Below, in pieces: positions 34,947-46,671 of a stretch of DNA of 64,000 nt; position 1 is the first letter of the stretch; each line of letters starts with the position of its first letter. The notes below the pieces were generated by a model, which ran no database searches, had not been told where the DNA came from, and was given only the letters and a program-made list of their open reading frames with translations. Origin of the DNA: Rhynchosporium graminicola. Its lineage: Eukaryota; Ascomycota; Leotiomycetes; Helotiales; Ploettnerulaceae. The stretch lies in NCBI GenBank assembly GCA_900074885.1, contig FJUW01000016.1, positions 472,577 through 536,576 on the forward strand, given 5' to 3'. The translations under genes and the position numbers were made by a program.

Positions 34947-36432
34947 TTTGAACGTGAGATTCTTCTTCTTATACTTCAAGAAGTTCTTCTATCGTGTTCT
35001 ATCACAAATGACTAAGTCTCGAGATAGGTAAGTAGAGGTACGTGTTGCAAAATCGTTGGACAGGAAGACGGATACGGATTCGGAAGGTGACACAACGTTA
35101 TTGATCTGTCCCAGAGATGGTGGCGTCCTTCACGTATTAGTACAGATGGGAAGCAAAGCAACTAGGACGAAAACCGGAAGGTGGGCTAGATCATATGGAC
35201 AGGAGAGAAACTCAAAGGCCTTCAAGCCTTCAAGTCCTCCGAGCCCTCGAGCCTTCAAAGCTATTGCCCCACGAATCACAGCATGTTTACGCCTCTCGTG
35301 AGCAGCCATATCGTTAAAATCATATCGTTAGAAATTTCGGGGAGGATTGAAAAATACCCACCAACGCCGACACCACCACCACCGCCAACACTAGATGGAC
35401 ATCCGTCTCACCCATGCGCGCCAATCACAGCGATATCCAGACGCGGCCATGCATATCCCACCGGATTATGGGGGTCACGCGTGTCAAGTTGTTTTCTTGC
35501 GTTGGAAGTCTAGATACAATTTGACGTTTACCCACCGACATTTTGCCAGGTGTCTGCTTGTTCGTACATGAAGCTTAAAAAATCATGCCCGGTTTGACTA
35601 TTCACCCTGGTAGCGAGATTGCATCTCCCGCCATCCCGGAAGTGTACTTGTGGTAAGGATAAATAAACCTCTCTCTGTGAAGTCGTTCTGGCCAAGTCTC
35701 GCCCACCTCGAGAGACTGAGTCTGATCAATCAATTGGGTGCTGGCTGTGGCTGAGGCTTTCTGTAATATCAGCTCGGACAAGGGAATCTCCAGCCCAAGG
35801 ATTTCGACTCTTGATACTGGATGGGTATGCCATCCTACATTAAGTTCCATATTTAAATGTCGAGAACGTCCGGAAGCACTTCGTACATGGCCGGAAAAAT
35901 GTATTTTTCATGTCAGTGCGCACTAAATGCTTATTATTGTAACAATACTTCTCTTACTAAAACCCTGAGTATTTTCTACAGCCACCTTCATTTAGAATCA
36001 CCACAAATAGTCACTCGTTGCTTGGATGATCTTCTGTGCATTAGCTACTGTAGCCGACTCCCAAGCCTCTTGAACAGACTCTCGAAGTCGTTCACAAGAC
36101 GTACAGGCTATGGAAGACTTGAGACTGTGGATAATGCAGCGTCGTAAGCAGCAAGTATTCATCGGCTGGAATGCCTGTAAGGTGTAGAACCTTCTAGGAC
36201 CTTCTAGGGTATGCACAGATAGCAAATCTACATTCAATGCAGTCTGTCTGAAGTATACTGGATGGACACTTGGCATTCATAACGTCCTACTCGTACTTTC
36301 TGCACTTCGTATCAATTTGAGTCAGCTGTTGTTGTGTTGTACAAGTAGGGTTTGAGTTTAGTCCAAGTTCATCTCCAGCATTTAGGCTAACAATACTTTA
36401 CCGCTATACCTGCCGCCTTGGTGAAGACAGGG

Positions 36433-36565
36433 TATTCGGTTTCCCCGTGGGTCTGAACCTGACAAGGCTGATTGATATCAAGGGTCCTTTTCTACTGCAA
36501 ACTCTAACCCAAATTGCCCTGCAGACCCCCTACGGAAAAGTTCTGATCCACGGAGAAACCGAATA
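36433..36565. mobile_element. Candidate MITE with 16-bp inverted ends and TA duplication
   Basis: The left end TTCGGTTTCCCCGTGG (36435-36450) and the inverse of the right end (36548-36563) differ at one of 16 positions, and similarity continues weakly for ~9 more bases. TA lies directly outside each end, as expected for Tc1/mariner-type target duplications. The element is 129 bp, without coding capacity. I saw no second copy in the window. Confidence 0.55.
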
Positions 36566-37221
36566 AGGGGTTTTTATCTTTGCCACAAAGCAATGCATGT
36601 CTGGGGAGCTTTTCACCACCGCCACCGACACCTCCTCGTACTCCGCACACTTACGTTCATCACCTGATCATCACATGTTACATGAATGAAACAGCGTGTA
36701 AAGAATGCTTTGCTTCCCATCATCTTGCGTGCAACCGCCGACAGCACAGGTGCTTGTCAACCAAAACAACATTAACAACTTCCATCTAACAGAACCTTCT
36801 TAATTTAACAAACCTTTCCCCATTCGGTAGATGCTCCATTGACTTTCTCCGCTCCATACAGCCGGAATACGCTAGAGGGGTCATGAGGCCAGAAAGGAAC
36901 ACAACACATGCCACATCTAGACTTTAGCTAAATCGACCATCCAAATCCGCTAAATCGACCGTGCAGCTAACCCGTTCGGGTGGCTCTGGTACATGGCCAC
37001 GTTTAGAGCGAAGGACGTGCCACCCCTGCCGGATGTCCCTGATCAGCTTGCACCACGTCGAAACTTACTCCGTACACAAGCGCCAGTTTCTGCGGGGAAG
37101 TGTGAGCACGCTGAGGTGGTATATTCAGTCACTCGTTAATTTGGGCTGGTCCAAGTGACTTCTTGCTACGTGGTGCAAGGTGACCAGCGATACCAGCTGA
37201 GGAGGGGCTGGTAGAAGTCTG

Positions 37222-37242
37222 ATATATATATATATATATATA
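37222..37242. repeat. (AT)n microsatellite
   Basis: About 21 bp of perfect AT dinucleotide repeat, at the left edge of the fold-back element. Confidence 0.9.
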
Positions 37243-37758
37243 TCTTAGAGGCAAGGGTAGGGGTATTTGAATAGCACGGAATCGTCAAAGGACGGTCAAA
37301 GGACGGTTCCGGATATAAATAGTCCTCTACAGAGGGAATCACCAGAGGACGGAAATTAGGTGAGTGAATTTCTCGTGCCTTCCTATTCAAGTACTTGGAG
37401 TAGAATTACTCAGTTGTACCCTTAACTTCGGTAACGATCCAAGTCTAGTAAATTCAACGTAGTACTTAAAAGCAGTTGATATTCGGTCGATTTAGTACAA
37501 GTACACTCTAAGTGGCAATGTTAAACAAGGGTAATTGAAGAGGTTTATACTGACCCCGCATCTGCTATTCAGTACCGTTCTAGGACTATTCTTGGCCTTT
37601 TAAATCGTTCCTAGCTCTAGAATCACTGCCTAAGGAACCGGTAAAGACCCGTCCCCTAGTGATTTCCGATTAAAAGGTCTATTCAAAGTAATAACCGTCA
37701 GCCAAAAGTCACCGGACGATTCTTTTGCCCTTGCGCTTGCCTGTAAGGTATATATATA
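37235..37758. repeat. Fold-back repeat element with ~150-bp diverged inverted arms
   Basis: The left arm (~37244-37400), read as reverse complement, matches the right arm (~37640-37758). Shared landmarks are CCCTTGCCTCTAAG versus CGCTTGCCTGTAAG next to TATATATA at the outer ends, and CCGTCCTCTGGTGATTCC versus CCGTCCCCTAGTGATTTCC inside. The arms are diverged with small gaps. The middle has no open frame. A related copy lies at ~58170-58425. This looks like an old non-autonomous fold-back element. Confidence 0.55.
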
Positions 37759-38912
37759 GGTATGTATTAGCAATCGCGAACCTGCGAGCGGCTGCGTGAT
37801 TTGAACTAGTGAGAGTCGTTCGGGTATCAGAGTCAAAACTAGGAAGTCAGATAAGACCAAGTTTTCGTTTTGTTTTTTATTTCTTATGGTGCCAAGTAGA
37901 TGTCAAGGTATATAGTACTGCTGTATTGTAGAGTCGGTGAAAAGCAATGTTGTCCTGTCCCAGCGAATTTGCCCGCAAAACGTAGGTGTCACCCGTTGGG
38001 CCTCAAAAGCGATACTCTTCGGGCTTCACCATACCCAGCTTTCACTCTTGAAAACTAGTCCTATGACAAACCTCAGACAAGCTCATGGTAAATTTTGGTC
38101 GTCTTCAAGTGAGGAAGTTTTAATGGGACATGTCCGTTCACCTACTGACTGCAAGCGAGAGCGCAAATGCGGCGTTAGTTGGATGATAAATGCAATCATT
38201 GGAATATTCAGCTTAGGGAATCGAAGGTGACCCGACTGCTAGTGTGTATGGATGATTTAGCAAATCCGTATGGCTGATTGCGATAAAGTCTACATCTGAA
38301 GCCACCCATGCCGCTTCAATATATCAGGCAGATGACTTGTAGAAATTGTGTAAAGGTCAACGCTGGGGGCCAATTTTACTACTTCTACACCGTAAAGCAG
38401 CTGAACCACCTCCAGAAAAAAAAACTTGAAAAGCATGTTATACTCGCAGCTATTCAATTAAGTTGTGTTATACTTCAAGATTGAATGTAGATGTCTGCAG
38501 TATCGTACTCTTACACACAACAAGAGAGTGAGGAGGGAGTTTTCTCGCTCTTTCTAGGTATATCAAGTGGTGTTGCTGCTTGATATGGATTTGGTTATCA
38601 GTGCGTTCCTGTGGCCTCATGACCCTCCTTTAATAGTATCCCAGCCTTACAGCCAACCCATGGTATATGAACGCTCCACATAAATCAAACCCCCACATTT
38701 CATAGCTGGCCTTCCACTGACTGGCCTCGTTGTGGACAAATCGTCCTTCCACACATATGACACCAAGGTCATCGAGTGATGCAGAAGACTTCGCCAAGCC
38801 GGGCGTCCCAATCTTGTTCTCTACCGAGATTCTGTGACCAGCCCTGCTCTGACTTCAAGATGTTATGGAGCTTCTATACCCATACTATAGCTCATATCGA
38901 AGCGATCATTGC

Positions 38913-41042
38913 TCACGGAGGTATTCCAATCTCATAACCAATCAGAACTTCTGTGCTGCTTCCCTCCCAACCTCGGTTGCCTGCCGCTGAGAGCATATAT
39001 CTACACGTCGGGTCGATATGTAGAGCACTGATGACGCCCCCTCTCGGCGGACCGGGCACAATCAAGAAAGGTACAGTCGAATGTTTCGTTGATTGAGGTT
39101 CTTTTAGATCGTAAAGTCGAAGAATATCATGCGAGGCACTAAAACATTAGCCGAGAACCATTACAGAGACGAGGGACTTACCAAATCAGATGCCGACCGT
39201 TGGGCATGGCTCGAATGGCACTGACTGCACCACTCCCTTGGGGGAACTTGAATGTTCGACTTGGAGTTTTCAAGCCTTTATGTAAACTGAATTCTTCCAC
39301 TGTTCCATTCCTTCGCCCAGCGTAGACGAAGTTGCCGTCTGGGGACCAACAAGCTGCCATACACCAAGGGGGAACTCCAATCCTAGTTGACATGCGTGCT
39401 ACGGGATCCGGTTGTCTCCTATCCCAGATACGCATAGTTCCATCAGTCGAAGCGGCAAGGAACGTCGAATCTGATGTTGCCACGGCATCCTGTGTTTCTG
39501 CCACAATCATAGGCTTAGATGACTCTTCTTCGGCGTGACATCCTTTTACTTCTGGCTCGGATTTCGTTTCCGGCTCCAGCTCCGGCTCCGGTTCTTTCTC
39601 TGATTCTCTTGGAGCATCACCCATACTGATATCGCCCTGGGCGTCGAGAGTTTCCTGCTTTTCGATACTAGACCCTATCGCTCGAGAAAATTCGTCATCG
39701 TCGTCTCCAAATACTCCTCCGGACGGAGCCCCTTCCCCAGCTGTCTCTCCAAACAGAGAGTCGTTGTCACTTCCTCCACCGAATAATGAACCAGATGGTG
39801 ATCCTGGTGCATCTTCGGTCTCTGGTTCTGCGCCATGTGTACCATTTATCCCATTCCCATTCGTAAACGGCTTGTCATTGTTGCTCGAAAGCGTCTCACT
39901 CTTCGGTATAGGCTCGCCAGACTCTTCTGGCACAGGCAGACTCGATGCCGGCCGGATCTCAATGGCGGATATTTGGCCACCGCTTCCTTCAAACCCTCTC
40001 TTCGATTGACCAGTATTCAAATCCCAGTCAAATATGTTCTTATCCCAACTCCCAGATAATACAGACCTCTCATCTCGAGCCAAAGTTAGAACCGAAACTG
40101 CCGATTTGTGCTTGAGCATATAAGCGATGCGTTTCCCCTCATCATGCCGTACAGAATATAAATTTATAGCCCCTGACTCTAAACCCGAGAGCATCCACAA
40201 AGCTTGCGACTCAACCGCCAAGGAATATACTGGCGAAAATGGAGGGTCATCATTAGGTTTTGACGCAAAGACTTCCTCATTATCCCAGTAACTCATCAGA
40301 ACACCTGCCTTTACCACACTATCCACGAATGGGTGCCTTTGCGCCACCGTGAGAAGAGTCTTGCCATTAACTGTCGCAGCTCCATCATATTTTCTAATGT
40401 AGCAATCGGAACCACCTGAGAACCAAAATCTCATATCCGGTGTGGCTGTAATCGCATTGATTGACGTACTTTGGGGTGCAGCCATTGTAGGGACGATGTC
40501 GTAAGAAGATGCGGTAAGAGCTTCTGCACGTACTTCGAAGCGCATCTTAGGCGATGGTAGAGGGGGGGAATTCTGCGTTGGAGAAGCAGAAGTCCTAGTA
40601 ACGACTGGCCTGGGATGCGAGGTAGGACCGCCGTTCACTTGATTGATTGTAGGCGTATCGTCTGAACTTGAATTTGTAGGATTGCTTCCCATACTTGGTC
40701 TTCGTGGATGCGCTGCCACGGCGTCGTCGTCTTCATCTCCCATATCTTGGTCGTCGTCTCTGTTGTCGTCTTCATTATCTTCATCGTCGTCGTCCCCATC
40801 CCCATCTCCGTCTCCATCTCCATCTCCATCACCGTCGCCATCTGCATCGCCATCGCCATCGTCGTCCCCGTCTACGTCCATATTTCCATCTACTTCATTG
40901 TCGTCCCCATCTTCGTTCAATTCGTCTTGCTCATTGTCCGAGCTGCCATTGGAAACTGAAAAATGTTTATACAACATACAAGGTTTTCACATATCTTAGA
41001 TCTCATACCTCTATCGTCATCGTCCAACCCAAAGTCCGGCAT
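38913..41042 (-). CDS. SPT8: SAGA complex subunit SPT8 (WD40 protein)
   Basis: Three exons on the minus strand, 41042-41009, 40955-39182 and 39138-38913, give 677 aa. SPT8 is part of the SAGA coactivator and helps place TATA-binding protein at promoters. The N-terminal ~100 residues are extremely acidic, with a DG/DD repeat coded by a hexanucleotide tract. WD40 repeats begin with INAITATPDMRFWFSGGSDC then YIRKYD, then SAVSVLTLARDERSVLSGSW with DWDL. After a long acidic insert (containing LFGGGSDNDSLFGETAGEG), the C-terminal repeats run FLAASTDGTMRIWDRRQPDP, SPDGNFVYAGRRNGTVEEFS and, in exon 3, CASHDILRLYDLKEP and GYEIGIPP at the end. That ending is typical of SPT8. The first exon is 34 nt (MPDFGLDDDDR). 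Confidence 0.93.
40795..40875. repeat. Coding hexanucleotide repeat (Asp-Gly tract of SPT8)
   Basis: Imperfect CCATCT/CCATCG units on the plus strand encode the DGDGDG stretch of SPT8 on the minus strand. Such tracts can change length between strains. Confidence 0.7.
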
Positions 41043-41734
41043 CTTGGTGTAGGGCCGATGCGCCTGGCTGAAGTCAAGCAACTGCAAAGGTATTGAAATA
41101 TGGCCGCAGCTATGCCGGTAGATTTGAAATCAGTGTGGCACAGAATCCGGTTGCTGTGAATAGATGCGCTTGTACATGTTCTGAATATAAAGTATTTGTT
41201 GTTGAATGAATTGAGTGCTAGTGATTGTCGTGCGGTGGGAACATTCGGGGTTCGAGGCTCGGGATGCTAGTCTCACAGGCTCAGACTGTGCATGACGAGG
41301 CTGAGCTACCAATCGCAGGGAAGTCATGGAGTCCTCATGCGACCTGGATTCAGATTTTAATCAAAAGTCACCAACCATACAGTAACATGACGTCAGTAAT
41401 AAGAAGGTCAATGGCACGATATTAATACAGTATCTTTACTCTGCAATACTTTCAAAGCCACGAAGATCATATAAAAGTTCACTCTTGGCGTCACCTGTGT
41501 TGGAGTACCTAGGTAGTTCAGCCTCGTGGGAGCGGCCGCGCGAAAGCTTATATCACTAGTGCATTCTGCAAGCAGCTGGTCCACCCCGCCAAACAAGCAC
41601 TTTCAACTTAGCACACGACATCAAAACTGATTGATCAAGCCGCAAGATAAACAGCTGTGCGTTGGCAGGATTGAACTCTTTCTGAATCAATACTTACTAC
41701 AAACATCGCATATCCACATATCGAACAAGAGATC
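41043..41734. other. Divergent intergenic region, SPT8 / PNPOx-like gene
   Basis: A 692-bp spacer that should hold both promoters. No gene is seen. Confidence 0.5.
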
Positions 41735-42537
41735 ATGGCTGCAGAAGTTCCCCTCCACTACGAGTCCTCGGCCGGATCAACTCATCTACAAGTCGCCAAT
41801 TGCCTACCCTCAGAAGTTGTCCAATGTCTGAACAACGCACGCTTTGTATGTCCTATTCGATTCTCTTGACAGTATTCCAAGACGTCACGACTAACTCTCA
41901 TCAGCTCCATCTAGCAACATGCACGAATCTGTTCCCCCACGTCTCCCTCATGAACTACACCTACTTGCCCTCGTCGCAATACAGTACCTCCCCCACCATA
42001 ATAATGACCACGAATCCCTCGTCCAAGAAAACTCTCAACCTAATATCTAATCCGAATGTCTCGCTTCTTGTGCACGACTGGGTCTCGCATCGCCCTCCAA
42101 CAACCAGCAACCGCCGCGGCTCCAGTGTGACCCGCAATGGCTCCCCTCCACTAGAAGCCGCACGCTCTTCTCTCGCTTCTCTGCTACTGAATCTGAACAC
42201 GAGTGCTATGAGCAGTATATCGGCTACGATCAACGGAACAGCGAAGGTGGTGGAGAGAGGGACCGAGGAGGAGAGGTTTTACAAGGAGATGCATCTAGAA
42301 AACAACACTTTCTCGGACGGGGCTGATGGAGAAGGAGCGCCGAATTTCTGGGGCGAGACCCAGGACGGTGGGAGAGAGGTGTATGTTGAGGGCGAGGAGG
42401 TCAGAGTCGTGGTAGTAAGGATAACCGATGGTAGGGTTAGTGATTGGAAGGGAGCAGTGAGGGATTGGAGTCTGAGTGGGTTGGATGAGGAAAGCAACCA
42501 TGTTGATGCTCCTAGGATGGTCAATGGTGCCGTATGA
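41735..42537 (+). CDS. Pyridoxamine-5'-phosphate-oxidase-like FMN-binding protein
   Basis: Two exons, 41735-41845 and 41905-42537, with a 59-nt phase-0 intron (CTAAC branch), give 247 aa. Exon 1 ends LPSEVVQCLNNARF and exon 2 begins LHLATCTNLFPHVSLMNYTY, the split-barrel start seen in fungal homologues of yeast YLR456W/YPR172W. The conserved IIMTTNPSSKKTLNLISNPN and SLLVHDWVSH blocks follow; they probably contact FMN phosphate. A Ser-rich insert and a C-terminal part with NFWGETQDGGREVYVEGEEV complete it. Activity of this subfamily on vitamin B6 is not established, so the name is by fold only. It is convergent with the PDX1 gene 618 bp away. Confidence 0.85.
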
Positions 42538-43155
42538 TACTTGTGGCGTGGACTTGAACTCGACTTTACAATACACGTGGCGGAAAAAGCTCTATGTGTT
42601 CCCTGTAGTGCGGCTATGACCGAGGATTCGCCTCTGCAAGTTAAGATCGCCATCTAAATACAACGTGAGAAGCTCTTGGTGGATCGTTCACCCCGGATGA
42701 AGGTTAGAGGAGGCTCCATGTCAAGGTTATATCACAGATAGTTGTTTACTTGAGGTCCATTCTCGCTTCACATATCTATCCTGATGTAGCCAGCTAAGGC
42801 AGCACGTCAATTGAATCACGCTATTGGAAATCTGTGAAACACTAAGATGAACTTCCCACAATGAACCATTGCGAACGGTTTTGAATTTTCTTGCGCAACA
42901 TAATTGTTTTAGCCCAAGATTGTCCCTTGATTTGAACTGAAACCGAGAAGCCAAAGGATCGATTTGCGCTTTAGGCACGCCTACTAAGGAAGCAAATGAA
43001 GAAGCAGCAGTTCAGGTCAATAATGAGTTGAGAAAGATCTCATGATCTATAGAAGCACATATCGCTCAAGTAAACGTATCAGGCATAGCAGTCCCGATTT
43101 ATGCATTTTTCCATGCCTCTAATGAACACCATATCCATCCAAGCCAGTATTATCC
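42538..43155. other. Intergenic, convergent 3' ends
   Basis: A 618-bp spacer. No gene is seen. Confidence 0.55.
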
Positions 43156-44251
43156 CTACCATCCTCTACCCTGCATCTTATCCTTAGGGTCCATAGTTCC
43201 ACAGTTCAAGCCCACCATAGCCTCACCCAAATCCTCACTAACCTCTGCCAAAACCTTCGCATCATTGTAATGCGTGACAGCCTGGACGATAGCCCTTGCC
43301 CTCTTCGCCGCATCACCCGATTTGAAGATACCACTTCCGACAAACACACCATCACAGCCCAACTGCATCATCAGCGCCGCATCAGCAGGCGTCGCAATAC
43401 CTCCAGCTGCAAAGTTGACCACAGGAAGTCTTCCCAACTTAGCAGTCTCCTTGAGCAGCTCAAACGGCGCCTGGATATCCTTGGCGAGTATCCTGAGCTC
43501 TGCATCGGACATGTTGCCCGCGCGCTGGATCTCTGCTGTTACTGTGCGCATGTGTCGGACGGCTTCAATGACATCCCCTGTGCCGGCTTCGCCCTTTGTG
43601 CGGATCATGGCGGCGCCTTCGGAGATGCGGCGGAGAGCTTCTCCAAGGTTGCGGCAGCCGCAGACGAAGGGGACGGAGTAGGGGTGTTTCTCGACGTGGT
43701 GGGCATGGTCGGCTGGGGTGAGGACTTCGGACTCGTCGATGTAGTCTACGCCGATGGCTTCGAGGATCTGTGGTAGGAAATTAGGGATGTTCTCGCTTGG
43801 CTTCTTTTTCAGAAGATTTTTGAAAGTGAAAAGTAAAGAAAGACTGGAAGAAGAGGAACATACCTGACACTCAACAAAATGACCAATTCTCGCCTTGGCC
43901 ATTACAGGAATAGTAACAGTCGCCATAATCTCCTTGATCATCTTTGGATCCGACATACGCGCTACACCTCCCTCGACTCTGATGTCTGCTGGTACACGCT
44001 CCAAAGCCATGACGGCAACTGCACCAGCTTCCTCAGCTATTCTCGCCTGCCGCCAAGTCAGAAATCGGCTTCCTTTCTCTTTATCCTTCCAATTAGGATG
44101 AAGAACTCACCTGCTCGGCATTGACGACGTCCATAATAACACCACCCTTCAACATGCGTGCCAATCCCGTCTTGACAGTGAAGTTGCTCTCGCCCCTCTT
44201 TGAGGCAGAGGCATCGCCGTTAGTGCTGCTAGTAGGGAGTTCGGTAGTCAT
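43156..44251 (-). CDS. PDX1: Pyridoxal 5'-phosphate synthase, PDX1/SNZ (PdxS) subunit
   Basis: Three phase-0 exons on the minus strand, 44251-44111, 44046-43864 and 43767-43156, give 311 aa. PDX1 makes pyridoxal phosphate from ribose 5-phosphate, glyceraldehyde 3-phosphate and ammonia supplied by PDX2/SNO. The family blocks are complete: [40 protein letters not shown], the catalytic Lys in [54 protein letters not shown] with [10 protein letters not shown], and [20 protein letters not shown] then [12 protein letters not shown]. The start at 44251 gives MTTELPTSS; an in-frame ATG at 44275 would add eight residues. The partner glutaminase is not in this window. Confidence 0.96.
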
Positions 44252-44275
44252 TCTGCCTGTGAAATCGTTGATCAT

Positions 44276-45302
44276 TTGCTTCGAGGATAAGTAATGTAGA
44301 AAAGAAGATTGCTGAGTTGCAGACTGTCTTGAGTAAGAAAGATCGTTATAAAGAAATAGTTCAATTGAGATATGACTCGATTTGTAAATTATGGCGGGGT
44401 CGGAATCATGCAGACCCCAGACGAATTCGAGATGGACTTAGGAAATATTTCACGTGGGGCGGCCACTTGACTCACTTAAGTGCAAGTAAGCGTCACTACA
44501 GAAGCCGTTGGAAGCCGGGCCTGAGTAACAAGATCGAGAGAGGAAATGGACGGCCGCGCGATCACCCCGTCTGCGCCTTCTCCTTGTCCGGCTTCGGAAC
44601 GGAAAGCCTAGTATAGTACGGAAAAGTCGAGGCAAAAGAACAAGAGGAAACCTTGATGACAGCTTGAAGCGTCAAGTAGCCAGATCGAGCGGGAATTGGG
44701 CATTTGTGGCACGATTGATGAGTAATTATAGTTTGACAAATACTATGTACAAGGTTAGAGGAGAGGGAAAGAAAGTCAAACCACTCCGAGCCTTTCCAGA
44801 AATACTACTAAGTATGCTGCTTGGCAAACCCACTAAGCCGGAATGGACGGTCACGATGAATGCATTGAATTCGGCTGGGTTCGCCTGCCTTCTACACAAC
44901 ATGATCTATTGTTCAAGATCGCTTGGAACTCATACAGTATATTATGTTCATGTTTCATTGACTGTCTTTATCAATAGTGAAACAACGTAAGGCAAACGTG
45001 CTGTCTTCTCCTCCCAAAATCAAAATCAACCATTTCTAGACATGTTCTTTGACGAACATTATCGACTTCCAAAGGAAGCCAACAACCCGTGGGAAAATAA
45101 AATGTAGGTCATTAGTACTCCAGTTCGATGAGAGCGTCGCACTCGCATGTTCTGACCTTGTATTAAGATCCGCAATGGATTTATACATGGTCTCCACTCA
45201 AAATAACAACATCAGATAGCGAGTAACTCTTTTGTTTTCTTACAAGGAAACTCCGCGAGCTGAAAGTTATCATGTTGTTCAATCACTTGCTCCACCCCCT
45301 CG
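44276..45302. other. Intergenic, 1 kb
   Basis: Holds the PDX1 promoter and the region past the HET relic. A 108-codon frame at 44664-44990 has no recognisable character. Confidence 0.5.
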
Positions 45303-46260
45303 CTAAAACCTCATCCGATAAGCGAGCATCAAATAATAACAAAACTTCAACATACCTCCAGCGCTCCTGCGGGATGCTACAAGCCTTCGCAAGTCACCAA
45401 GTTTGTCTATATCCTTCACGATAGAAGGATTCTCTACCACTTCATACCCTTTCCTCGTCGTCTTACCATCCATGATACCATAAGCAAACACTTCTCTGAT
45501 CAAAACCCACCTCCTATACGGCATCTGCCTCCTCAAACCAAGATGAAAATTACGTCAGAAGAACACAAAAATCACGTCTCCATTCTGTATCCGTTCGTGA
45601 GAGACAATTGTGTTTCCGATCTACTGACAAGGCGAAACATTCTCCTTGCCTTCGTAGACTGTGTGAAGTAACAATGGTGCTGTAAGCCTCTGCTGTGGCT
45701 TTAGTCTCACTATTACTCAGGTCCAGCGATACATCCAACAGGTCTTCTTCGTAGTCCTCTATGGATCGTGTCGATGTTGTTGTCTCCGCGTATAGAAGAG
45801 CGCGAAATTTTCTGATCGGCGGGTATGAGACAGGTTCAGGATTGGATAGCCACTCCTTCTCATATACAGTAGGAGCGAACTCCAGCTTGTCGCCGCGTTC
45901 TGGGAAGCTTTGATACGAAAGTCCTGCACAGTTCTATAAAGTAGCCAATTTGCACTACATCTTCCTATTTGTGGTTTCGTCGTTCTGGATGTGGAACGAA
46001 GCGCGTCTTTCTTCTGTAGTGTCGACGATACATCACCGAACCTTGTAACAGACATTTCATGTCTCTCACAGAGAACAAGTGAATTTCCTTCAAAGATGGC
46101 CCATATAGCTCTGAAATGGAAAACGCAAGGCAACAGCCACAGAATGACTTGCGAACCTTCACTAATTCGATGACCAAGTATTGCATGCCCTGGCGTCATT
46201 CTCTTCCTTCAGGTCGCATTCTTTCAGTGAGCTCGAATCCATGATCGTTCGACCGTGACG
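45303..46260 (-). pseudogene. Broken heterokaryon-incompatibility (HET) type gene
   Basis: Minus-strand frames read as parts of one protein. From ~45930 to 45600 an open stretch includes APTVYEKEWLSNPEPVSYPP and, after it, ECFALSVDRKHNCLSR. A shift of frame follows at ~45580, then GDVIFVFF, a TGA stop at 45555-45557, and in the same frame RRWVLIREVFAYGIMDGK and a charged tail to 45303. The order GD-V-F-V-F, then a ligand loop, then V(G)E.YV.GIMDG is how HET-domain proteins usually end. The HET domain proper should lie upstream (~46260-45950), where frames are more broken. A frameshift plus an in-frame stop argue for a dead gene; unknown introns could explain the shift but not the stop easily. 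Confidence 0.5.
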
Positions 46261-46671
46261 GCGTTTCCAGCTGATACCTTGGCTAGTACCCTTCGTTACA
46301 GCAGCTCGCGCTTCTCTCGTTGCTCCGGACTGAAGTTGGTGTCCCCATCAGAAATGGCAGGTATCCAATGATAAAGGGCTCATTCTTTATGCGTTAGTCC
46401 CTAACTCCGCCCTAGAGCTCGATGTGATTGATGCGTCTCAGAGAAAGGGTATTTGTACCGAGCTCTTCAGCCTGATTCCGATACCTTTTACCCTGTCTCA
46501 GCCTCAACAAATTAAAACCTGATTATCACGAATCATTCAGAAGGGAGAATTTGTCAAAAAGATTTCTATTCACTCCAGTACTCCGCCGGGTATCTCTCTA
46601 TCGCCTCATCGCACCCAATCGAGAAATGCTCTCCCCATCACCCATGACAAGCATGACGTGAAACCGTTCGC

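Larger units (their letters stand above)
34947..38912. other. 4-kb gene-free stretch with repeats
   Basis: No supported gene. Minus-strand frames at 35602-35850 (82 codons) and 35998-36276 (92 codons) have ATG starts and are not recognisable. The region contains a candidate MITE (36435-36563), an (AT)n tract and a ~520-bp fold-back element (37235-37758). Confidence 0.55.

Noticed and set aside
35602..35850. 82-codon minus-strand frame as a small gene
   Set aside because: Has an ATG but no signal peptide, domain or repeat; not enough to support a call.
40643..41096. Open frames of 118-133 codons opposite SPT8
   Set aside because: They are low-complexity mirror images (Ser/Pro or Arg/His runs) of the acidic repeat of SPT8 on the other strand.
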